Origin: Anaerolineaceae bacterium
Lineage (GTDB): Bacteria; Chloroflexota; Anaerolineae; Promineifilales; Promineifilaceae
Reading direction: 5' to 3'
DNA length: 64,000 nucleotides
Assembly (NCBI GenBank): GCA_002699125.1
Contig: PABI01000136.1
Span: 62,001-126,000 of the forward strand
The translations under genes were made by a program, and so were the position numbers. Below the pieces are notes generated by a model. It was not told the DNA's origin. It ran no database searches and saw only the letters and a list, made by a program, of their open reading frames with translations. Shown piece by piece: positions 43,331 to 50,869 of this stretch (its first letter is position 1; each line of letters begins with the position of its first letter).

Positions 43331-45440
43331 AGAACATGAAGATCTTCTAACCGATGCATTTCGCAACTTTACTCGGCTGGAGCGTCAGCTACGTCAGGCT
43401 GTAGGAGAAGTGCTTGCACAGCAGCTTGGGGCAGACTGGATCAGCCAGATTCCAACAACCATAAGAGAAGATTGTGAAGCAAAAATGCTCGAAATTACCG
43501 GTGAAATTGAAGATGCTGAGCGTAGTAGCAACTTGCTCAACTTTACGGACTTTAGTCAATTAACTTCAATGATTGTTGATCACTTTTGGGTGAACTGTTT
43601 CGAGTATTGGTTCGATAGCCTAGAAGCTACTAAAAGTCGTTTTGAAAAGTTACGCTGGTATCGAAATCGCCTTATGCACAGTGATCTAAGCCCAGATGCT
43701 TGCCCCGCCTTCATCAACTTGTGCGAGAAAACTATGGAGGAAGTACAAAGCGGGCCGAAGAACGATATTCTTTCTATAGGGCGGAAACAAACAAATTTGG
43801 TTGAAAATGGACCCTCTAATTATGTTCAAGAGTTTACTACAGAAGGTCAATCGAAGTTCTTATCCCGAATAGAAAAAGCATTACAGCAAATGTCAGGCCT
43901 ATTTGATGGTGAGAAGGAAGCTGTTCTTAATGTTATTGAACAAAATCTTAAATTGTGTACACCAATGTTAATAGATCAAGTCTGGCATAAGTTCACGGCC
44001 TTGCCTGGCACAGACAAAAGAATACAAGATATAAAGAGCAAATTACCACCCAAAAGACCAAGTTCACCAGATTCGAACAAATGGAAACTAAATCTGAAAA
44101 AATGGTTTAAGTGGGCCGAAAAAGAATATCTGCCATATCGTTATTGGATGATGGTTAATGAACAGACTGACTTAGAAATTGAGCAAATGAGTTTGGTGTA
44201 TGAAGATTGGTTATATGATGCATACCCAAAGCTTATTCAGCAAAGACCCGATAGATTTGTGTATGGAACCTATCAACACATTGTTAAGTTACTAGAAGAC
44301 AATAAAGTTATACTATGGGTTTTAATAGATAATCTGCCCTGGTTTTATTTGAGACTCATTTCACGCCATCTTAGCGAGAACGGATTTGGCAATATTCAGG
44401 TGTCAAGGCAGCTATCAATGCTTCCAAGTGACACGGCCTTCTCGCGCAAAAGCTCATTGGTCGGACAACTACCTAACGAAATAATTTCTTCTCTCAATGA
44501 AAAGGGGGCATTTACAGATGCATGGAAAGGACGAACTGATAAACAAGTAATTTGGCTAAATGATTTTGACGATTTGGCAAATGTAGAAGGTTTCCAAGGT
44601 GATTTATTTGTCTACGTATACAGTCGTCTCGATAAACTCAGCCACGAACCAAGTACAACGGATTTTGAACGAGAAGAAGAAATTGAGGCCGCCTTGAATA
44701 GGTTCGTTAGCAAATTGGCTGAAGCAATGCAGCAACTGTCTGAAAGCCGCCCCTCGGTATTAATTATATCCACGGATCACGGTGCGACATATTATCCTTC
44801 CCAAGGACAGCATTTGTCAGCCCCTCCTTCAGCAATGAAAGAGGATGGTTACGAACGGCATCAAAGATTTATCCGTACTGACAGAAAAGAGGCTCTCAAC
44901 AGCATTGAATGGTTCTACCTAGATAAAGACAGGTTTATGCTGCCGCAAAACTATGCAGTAGCACGCGGATGGCGTTATATAGAACGAAGGCCCCGAGGCT
45001 ATACTCATGGTGGTCTCTCACCAGAGGAAACCATTTTACCCTTGATAATATGTGAACTTGGGGAAAATGAGTTTGAACGTATGCTTCCCAGTTTTGAGCA
45101 TGCTACTCTTCCCATTAGATTGGGTGTCCTCACTAACCTCGCTATTCGCATCCGCAATCCGTACAGAGTGCCTATCGAAAATCTAGAAATTAAACTAAAT
45201 GACTACAACATCATTTTTCCACCCGTTGATGTTGCCCCCAAAATGGAAGCAAAAACCAAAGAAATCAAAATTAAAATACCCGCTAAAACAAGTGTAGAAC
45301 GCAATGAAATTTTGATTAACTGTTTCGTTCGCTTCAGTGCCGGTGGTCAGGAGCATTCGTATCCTGATAAACTAAGAGTAAAGGTTCGGCAACTGTTTAA
45401 GACTGATCTGGACGACGAATTCGGAGATATGTTTTCATGA
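43323..45440 (+). CDS. pglZ: PglZ-domain protein with N-terminal HEPN-like domain
   Basis: The 705-residue protein has an N-terminal helical domain (residues 1-140) with RNRLMH at 114-119, the Rx4-6H signature of HEPN ribonucleases in a Swt1-like setting. The PglZ (alkaline phosphatase superfamily) domain follows: LWVLIDNLPWFYLRLIS for the first metal strand, IISTDHGATYYPSQGQH near 484, and THGGLSPEETILPL near 560. PglZ is the one protein found in all BREX types. The extra N-terminal HEPN-like part could act as an RNA-cleaving toxin or just a dimerisation module. A C-terminal beta domain (LAIRIRNPYRVPIENLEIKL) completes it. It overlaps both neighbours. Confidence 0.85.
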   Translation: MIEEHEDLLTDAFRNFTRLERQLRQAVGEVLAQQLGADWISQIPTTIREDCEAKMLEITGEIEDAERSSNLLNFTDFSQLTSMIVDHFWVNCFEYWFDSLEATKSRFEKLRWYRNRLMHSDLSPDACPAFINLCEKTMEEVQSGPKNDILSIGRKQTNLVENGPSNYVQEFTTEGQSKFLSRIEKALQQMSGLFDGEKEAVLNVIEQNLKLCTPMLIDQVWHKFTALPGTDKRIQDIKSKLPPKRPSSPDSNKWKLNLKKWFKWAEKEYLPYRYWMMVNEQTDLEIEQMSLVYEDWLYDAYPKLIQQRPDRFVYGTYQHIVKLLEDNKVILWVLIDNLPWFYLRLISRHLSENGFGNIQVSRQLSMLPSDTAFSRKSSLVGQLPNEIISSLNEKGAFTDAWKGRTDKQVIWLNDFDDLANVEGFQGDLFVYVYSRLDKLSHEPSTTDFEREEEIEAALNRFVSKLAEAMQQLSESRPSVLIISTDHGATYYPSQGQHLSAPPSAMKEDGYERHQRFIRTDRKEALNSIEWFYLDKDRFMLPQNYAVARGWRYIERRPRGYTHGGLSPEETILPLIICELGENEFERMLPSFEHATLPIRLGVLTNLAIRIRNPYRVPIENLEIKLNDYNIIFPPVDVAPKMEAKTKEIKIKIPAKTSVERNEILINCFVRFSAGGQEHSYPDKLRVKVRQLFKTDLDDEFGDMFS

Positions 45441-46870
45441 TAAATCCCCCCTTGGCATCTGATCTCCAGAACAGGGCAAAAAATGTCTTTGGTGAAGTAT
45501 GTATTGACAAAGGATTGTTTCTTGATTCTGGGATGATTAGTCGAAGTATCCCAACATTTGTCGCAGAGTGGATATTAGATCGTTTTTGCCCTAACGGAGA
45601 ATTAACTGATGATATTCAGGACAAGATAAATCTTTTTATTCGCAAACATTTGCCTCGAAAAGATCAAAAGGAAGAGATCAAACACCAACTATCTCAAGGA
45701 GAAGTGTTAACTATCCTCGATCACTTTTCCGTGTATGTTGATTTGAAGTCAAACACACATCGAGTTCACATACCGTGTATTGATGAGAGAGGATATATAG
45801 AGGGGCACATTCTAGATCGTTTCCCCAATCTGCTAGGTGGGGGGATTTGGGGTGCGGGCAAGATAATTTACCATCCTCCAGATCCTGAATCACCCAGTTC
45901 AAACGGACAAGTTTGGCTAAGGGAATTCACACCAATGCAGGTAGCTCACCTGGATGTAGACTATTATTGTGAAGCACGTTCTGAATTTTCCCTTATTGAA
46001 TGGCGAGAGTTATTAGTTAATGCTATGGGATCGAATCCACACGCATATACCCCTCTACAGCAACAACACCTGTTAACTCGACTAATTCCTTTAGTGCAAA
46101 AAAGAGTTAATTTAATTGAGTTAGCTCCAAAAGGGACAGGGAAATCTTTCATCTACCAAAACTTGTCAAGGCATGTGCGCGTAGTAAGTGGGGGAAAAGT
46201 AACTGCTCCGGTATTATTTTATAACCTTCAAAGCAGAACGCCTGGCCTCTTAACCAGCTATGATGTTGTCGTCTTTGATGAAGCACAAACTATCTCGTTT
46301 GACAATCCTGGTGAGGTTGTCGGCATACTGAAAGATTATCTCGAATCAGGAAGATATACACGTGGTAATCAACAGGCAACCGCGGACGCTAGTTTCGTCT
46401 TGCTGGGCAACATTCCTCTTGATTCCCGTGGGAAACCTAGAGAAGCTCTCTTATTTTATAATTTGCCCAACTTCCTTCAAGAAACTGCTTTTATCGATCG
46501 TCTGCATGGCATTTTACCAGGGTGGGAATTGCCAAGATTCACTGCAAACATGCCAGCCCGTGGTGTCGGATTCAAAGCGGATTTTTTTAGTGCAATCCTA
46601 CATGCGCTAAGAGAAAGACCTGGTTACGATGAGTATGTTTCAGCTCATATGCAGCTTCATGGTACTGATGACATGCGAGACAAAAAAGCCATTCAACGTC
46701 TTACATCTGGTTTTTTAAGATTATTGTTCCCAAACATGAAAGTAACCCCTGAAGAATTTCAAACTTACTGTATAGAGCCGAGTGTGCGGCTTAGGCAGAC
46801 TATCAGAGGGCAATTGAGTTTGTTGGATCCAGAATATAAAGTTGTTAAGATTCGTGGTGAGTTTGTTTGA
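45437..46870 (+). CDS. brxL: Short BrxL-type AAA+ protein
   Basis: The 477-residue protein contains the BrxL core: a Walker A at about residue 230 (LAPKGTGKSFIYQNLS), then VVSGGKVTAPVLFYNLQSR, Walker B at about 277 (YDVVVFDEAQTISF) and ASFVLLGNIPLD. It belongs to the shorter group, without the C-terminal Lon-type protease domain of BrxL from type 1 BREX. It is the last gene of the island; its ATG overlaps the pglZ stop (ATGA). BrxL is thought to act as a DNA-bound ring in phage exclusion. Confidence 0.85.
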   Translation: MINPPLASDLQNRAKNVFGEVCIDKGLFLDSGMISRSIPTFVAEWILDRFCPNGELTDDIQDKINLFIRKHLPRKDQKEEIKHQLSQGEVLTILDHFSVYVDLKSNTHRVHIPCIDERGYIEGHILDRFPNLLGGGIWGAGKIIYHPPDPESPSSNGQVWLREFTPMQVAHLDVDYYCEARSEFSLIEWRELLVNAMGSNPHAYTPLQQQHLLTRLIPLVQKRVNLIELAPKGTGKSFIYQNLSRHVRVVSGGKVTAPVLFYNLQSRTPGLLTSYDVVVFDEAQTISFDNPGEVVGILKDYLESGRYTRGNQQATADASFVLLGNIPLDSRGKPREALLFYNLPNFLQETAFIDRLHGILPGWELPRFTANMPARGVGFKADFFSAILHALRERPGYDEYVSAHMQLHGTDDMRDKKAIQRLTSGFLRLLFPNMKVTPEEFQTYCIEPSVRLRQTIRGQLSLLDPEYKVVKIRGEFV

Positions 46871-47011
46871 CCAGATCCCGTAGAATACTTTGTGACACTT
46901 TAAACGGCCTTTCTCTACATATTTATCTTGTTGTATGCATTGTCAAAACACGATCCACGCCTGCCTGAAAGTATGATAAGGTAAACGAATGTTTTTCCAT
47001 CATCCTACCAC

Positions 47012-49378
47012 CTAATTCATCTCTGATGGATATATTATCAGTCCTTCTCTAGTAACCAATATGTCATCGAGAAGACCAATCTGCCGCAGTATCCCAATAG
47101 TCTGGTGAGCAATACCACTTTGTAACTGACCTTGTTCAACCTTACCTCCCGCCAACCACACGGCTGTATCAGCTCCACCATCCTCCTTCCCATATACACT
47201 AGCCAACGCCCCCAACAAAATTGCCCCTCGCCGCTCGGGGAGAAAGTGGGCCAAATAATCTTCAGCTGCCGCTTTCGCCCGCTCCAGCGCATTGGTATAT
47301 TGGCCTTTATCCATGCGCAAAGCGGCCGCATACGCCTTGTTCAACCCGGCCCCCAGTTTCACCCCTTCCGGATCGCCCTTAACCGCATCCAGCACCGCCT
47401 GCGGCGGCCGTGCCTGGCCAGTCAGGTCATCTCGCCTTTGCTGCAGGGCTTCAATATGCGCCTTCACTCTAGCTTCCAGCCTGTCCAGCCAATGCGCCGA
47501 GCGTCCCGCCATACCGGTGGCGCGGGGCAGGGGAGGGCGGTTCTCTCTATCCGACCAGTCGATGCTCAGCCGTTTGTGCAGCAGGGACGGAATGGGAATG
47601 CCGCTCTCTAATATCTCACGCGATTTCGCATAGTTCCACGACACTACCTGGCTCAGGTCCGCGCCCGTTTTCACGGCGCTGTCAATAATATCTTCCAGTG
47701 GGGCAGGGGGATTGTCTGGTAAACGGCCGTACAGGGCCTTATTCAACATCAACGAATTGCAATACATCCCCAACGCCCCCCGGTTAGCGATAGCTTGGGC
47801 AACGGCCGTTTCCATCACTTCCACACTATATGCCTCTCCCACACCTAAACTCCCGGCAGAATCTGGATCAACCAATCCCAGATACTCTGTCTCGATAAAA
47901 TCCACGCGCGGCGGCAGGTTGCGGCTGTTAGCCGGGGGGTATGAACTGATACCCCCTTCGATTTTCGTCCAGGGCAAGGCCTGTGAATCTTCGGTCGGCC
48001 GCAAGACAACATACTCACCTACCTGGTTCGGGCTGCGCCAGGCCAGCACCTTCCGCTCCCCATCGTGATCAGTGAAGGGATGCAGCCAAAGGGCATCATC
48101 GTTGTCGGCTCCGCCCAGAATCCCGGCAATACCCTCGCCTTTGGGCGAGTTCGGCAGCGCCAGCCAGTCCTCATCATTGACCCAGGCCGTGCCGCGCTTG
48201 TCATCAATATGAATATGGCCTCTGGGCACGTCCAGCCCTTTGATACCTGCTCGTCGTCCCACAGCCGCCGGCATGACGTAGTGCCGCCCGCCAGGGATAG
48301 GCAACCGCATCTTCTCCAGCGTGGAATGGTTCAGCCGCTTCAGGTGCTGGTTCATCAGGCTCTTGACATGGCTGCGGAACCACATGGGATGTCCGCCGCT
48401 GGCAAAATATTCACGCAGTGGCCACGCCTGTACCTCTTCGAGTGTCGTATGGCGATCAATCTTCCCCATCGCTTCGGCCACCTGGCCCGTTTCCACTGCC
48501 TGCACAAACAAATCTCCTTCATCCTTGAGCCAATCCAGCAGCTGCTCTTCCTGAAAGAAAGGATGGAGATTGATAAGGCTCTGAATGTCCAAACGCATAT
48601 CGTTATGGCCATGGACAAAGCTGAGGCCGACAAAGGTACGGCCGTTGTCCAGCCGCACTTCTTTCTTGGTGTCTTGGGGCAGGAGAAAGTCTACGGGACG
48701 GCCGTTTTCATCCTGCAGATCGTCGGCCACAATGGCGTGGCCTTTGTCCTGGCCTTTGGGGGTCATGACCGTAAACTCCACCCGTTTTGCATAGCGTAGT
48801 TCTGTTTCCATCCGTTCCCGCTTTGCTGGAGAAAGCCCACCGTGTCGGCCATCCTCAGACAAAACCATCCCTTCGGCTTCGCTCAGGGCAAGCTTCCTCA
48901 ACATCTGGCGAGAAATGAGGCCCGCGCCATCCCACACTTTGGCTTCCTCCAGGGATTGCTCCATGTACGCCACACGCACATCATCGGGGTCAAAGAAGCT
49001 GCTGACAAAATGCGGCCGCATCACCCGGCTAATGCGCTTGGAAAGAACAAAGCCGCCCTTGTGCAAATCCAGTTTCAAACCGGTGGCTTCCAGGAATTCC
49101 TCCGTCGTCATCCCGTCCACATACAGGTCGCTCACCTGGCTGCCGTTGACCCAACGCAGGGTGGGGCGGTCCAGGCCAAAGGTGTGCGCTGCACGGGGTT
49201 CAGCCACTTCGTCCACCGGCCGGGTTAGAATCCGCCAGGCCCGCTGTGTCTGCTCCAGAAAAGGAAATGCGGCTCCACCTAAATCATCATCGAAACTGGT
49301 CACATTGTAAGGCAAATTCTCCAGTACATCTTGCGGTAGATAAGCTGTACTTGGGCTGCTTGCGCCGCGTCCGCCCAT
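47012..49378 (-). CDS. Putative single-chain two-barrel RNA polymerase, copy A
   Basis: The 788-residue protein of no named family has three segments in the order seen in QDE-1/eukaryotic RdRP-like polymerases. (1) VWDGAGLISR, then GQDKGHAIVADDL with K212 and GRPVDFLLP, like the lysine-bearing first double-psi barrel. (2) ILGGADNDDALWLHPF with DNDD at 425-428, in the place of the catalytic DxDGD loop. (3) IIDSAVKTGADLS at 565-575, like the vD-KTG motif after the catalytic barrel. A paralog (copy B, 55.7-58.3 kb) shares all three. It differs from known enzymes in having DxDD-A instead of DxDGD. The start is ATG 49378, which overlaps the upstream stop as TAATG. A short palindromic element is inserted in frame at 164-170 (ALSEAEG). 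Confidence 0.55.
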   Translation of the reverse strand: MGGRGASSPSTAYLPQDVLENLPYNVTSFDDDLGGAAFPFLEQTQRAWRILTRPVDEVAEPRAAHTFGLDRPTLRWVNGSQVSDLYVDGMTTEEFLEATGLKLDLHKGGFVLSKRISRVMRPHFVSSFFDPDDVRVAYMEQSLEEAKVWDGAGLISRQMLRKLALSEAEGMVLSEDGRHGGLSPAKRERMETELRYAKRVEFTVMTPKGQDKGHAIVADDLQDENGRPVDFLLPQDTKKEVRLDNGRTFVGLSFVHGHNDMRLDIQSLINLHPFFQEEQLLDWLKDEGDLFVQAVETGQVAEAMGKIDRHTTLEEVQAWPLREYFASGGHPMWFRSHVKSLMNQHLKRLNHSTLEKMRLPIPGGRHYVMPAAVGRRAGIKGLDVPRGHIHIDDKRGTAWVNDEDWLALPNSPKGEGIAGILGGADNDDALWLHPFTDHDGERKVLAWRSPNQVGEYVVLRPTEDSQALPWTKIEGGISSYPPANSRNLPPRVDFIETEYLGLVDPDSAGSLGVGEAYSVEVMETAVAQAIANRGALGMYCNSLMLNKALYGRLPDNPPAPLEDIIDSAVKTGADLSQVVSWNYAKSREILESGIPIPSLLHKRLSIDWSDRENRPPLPRATGMAGRSAHWLDRLEARVKAHIEALQQRRDDLTGQARPPQAVLDAVKGDPEGVKLGAGLNKAYAAALRMDKGQYTNALERAKAAAEDYLAHFLPERRGAILLGALASVYGKEDGGADTAVWLAGGKVEQGQLQSGIAHQTIGILRQIGLLDDILVTREGLIIYPSEMN
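48867..48897. repeat. Dispersed coding palindrome (ALSEAEG type)
   Basis: CCTTCGGCTTCGCTCAGGGC and neighbouring bases form an imperfect palindrome that is inserted in frame into polymerase-like copy A and absent from copy B. The same element type occurs at about 5571, 6362, 58443, 58561 and 62580. Confidence 0.65.
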
Positions 49379-50154
49379 TAGGTATACCACGCCGTTTCTT
49401 CTAATTGCCTCAATTGTATTCCCATCCTGCGCACGGCTTTGTCTATAGTGGAGTAACGTTTGCGCCACTTCCGTCCCTTTGATCCTTGCATTACATTAAC
49501 GAGTTGCCGTTCTTCCGGCTCGTAAACATTCACGACAAACCTGCTTTTGGGCTGAGTCTCGATTCGAATAATCCACCATGGCCAACCGGCTAGTACATAC
49601 AAGCCAATGTCTTTTACTTCCGTTATTTCGTAGATGTGTTGCACCTCATCTTGCGATATCGAAGAAGATTCTAACCAGCGCCGCAAAGCTTTTGTCCGAT
49701 TTAGTTTGAATAGAAAATTAGCTAACCCCATAACCAAATAAAGGACGGTTAATGAAAACATCTGTCGTCCCGGTAACAACAGTGAGCCGCTGACCGGAAG
49801 AACGATAAACCCCACCCAGATAGCCATTGTCGTCCAATTCAACCTTTGACCAAAACATAAATTTAAGCGTATGGGAAAGAGCCGATGATCATCTATAAAA
49901 ATAATGATCATGGTCAATACAAAAAGCCAGAACCAAGTCGCAAAAAACAGGATCAATTGGACGCCGGGGGACGCCTCTACGCCATTGAAGGTTCCCGACC
50001 AGAACCCTTGCAAAATAAAAGGAATAAGAATCGCCAAAGCAAGCAAGCCACTATAGTTCCAAGCCCATGTCATCATATACCAGTCACGGTAGTTCATTTC
50101 TATTTTTGCCCTCTGTTTCTTTTGCCTCATTTTGTTTACGTCCTTTTTCATCAT
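49378..50154 (-). CDS. Four-helix membrane protein
   Basis: The 258-residue product has a basic N-terminus (KKDVNKMRQKKQRAKIEMNY), four membrane helices (for example YSGLLALAILIPFILQGFW and QLILFFATWFWLFVLTMIII) and a soluble C-terminus (FVVNVYEPEERQLVNVMQGS). The start was taken at MMKKDV, 14 bp after the stop of the DUF4417 gene; a longer frame runs back into that gene. Its stop overlaps the start of polymerase-like copy A. It could anchor an element-encoded complex at the membrane; no family recognised. Its lower GC than the neighbours suggests recent acquisition. Confidence 0.65.
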   Translation of the reverse strand: MMKKDVNKMRQKKQRAKIEMNYRDWYMMTWAWNYSGLLALAILIPFILQGFWSGTFNGVEASPGVQLILFFATWFWLFVLTMIIIFIDDHRLFPIRLNLCFGQRLNWTTMAIWVGFIVLPVSGSLLLPGRQMFSLTVLYLVMGLANFLFKLNRTKALRRWLESSSISQDEVQHIYEITEVKDIGLYVLAGWPWWIIRIETQPKSRFVVNVYEPEERQLVNVMQGSKGRKWRKRYSTIDKAVRRMGIQLRQLEETAWYT

Positions 50155-50167
50155 CTTAGTCACTTCT

Positions 50168-50857
50168 CTAACAAGATTGGGTTCCTGGCTTCTGCCTAAG
50201 TCGCGCTGCCCGGATGCTCGTCCAGCGAGTGGGATAGGCGACAACCTCAACCAACTCGTGGCAAGCCGCCGGCAAACGGCCGTAGGCCAGGACCAATAAT
50301 GGTTCCAGCTGCCGCACCATTTCCATGAATCCATCCACAAACAACCGGTATTCCAACGGCGCGTCGAGATTGACGCCCACCGCCGACACGGCCACGACGC
50401 TGCGCCGGGGTACACCCAGAAAGCAAAAGTCGTAGGAAACGGCCGTGCTCCAGCTCACCGTGGAAATGACGGTAAAACCTTCCTCCTGCCAGAAACGGCC
50501 GCACCAACGGTTGCGGTAGGTGTTCCACAGCTGCAGCATCAGCGGCCAATCCCGGTAGAGGGAGAAGTCCGGCGTCAGCACCATCTGGTACGGGGCCAGC
50601 GCTTCCAATGCCTTCACCGGCCGGTTCCACACCGTCTCGAAGCGGTAATCGTCGAGGAAGAAATGCACACACCCGTCATCCAGCGGTCCGTCGGCCCGGA
50701 TGCGCTGCCGGTAGGGGACCAGCCAGGCGGGGCAGGCTGCTGGCGTGTGCAGCAGATCGGGAATGCCGTACTCGTTGCCCGATGGGAACAGCTGCTGCGC
50801 GTGTAGGACGTCGAAGCTGCCCGGCTTGCTCTGCCAGCGCCGGCTGGTACGGGTCAT
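50168..50857 (-). CDS. DUF4417 protein
   Basis: The 229-residue protein fits DUF4417, a phage/plasmid family of unknown role: GCVHFFLDDYRFETVWNRP, YQMVLTPDFSLYRDWPLMLQ, NTYRNRWCGRFWQEEGFTVI and STVSWSTAVSYDFCFLGVP are the usual conserved blocks. It begins with a good GGAG site and follows the coupling-protein gene by 12 bp. A CGTTGGTTGAGG-type stretch at the end encodes the CHELVEVVAYPTRW tail, which resembles a dispersed coding repeat (LVEVV). Confidence 0.85.
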   Translation of the reverse strand: MTRTSRRWQSKPGSFDVLHAQQLFPSGNEYGIPDLLHTPAACPAWLVPYRQRIRADGPLDDGCVHFFLDDYRFETVWNRPVKALEALAPYQMVLTPDFSLYRDWPLMLQLWNTYRNRWCGRFWQEEGFTVISTVSWSTAVSYDFCFLGVPRRSVVAVSAVGVNLDAPLEYRLFVDGFMEMVRQLEPLLVLAYGRLPAACHELVEVVAYPTRWTSIRAARLRQKPGTQSC

Positions 50858-50869
50858 AGACTCCTCTCC

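Noticed and set aside
27214..46870. DISARM or classical Dnd system
   Set aside because: There is no methylase, no DrmA/DrmB and no DndB, DndD or DndE; the set fits BREX type 4-like better.
46871..47011. Right boundary repeat of the defence island
   Set aside because: I looked for a match to the 26.1-26.9 kb inverted repeats or a target duplication and found none by eye.
49378..50415. Longer form of the membrane protein
   Set aside because: The extra N-terminus reads through the DUF4417 gene in another frame; ATG at 50154 comes right after its stop.
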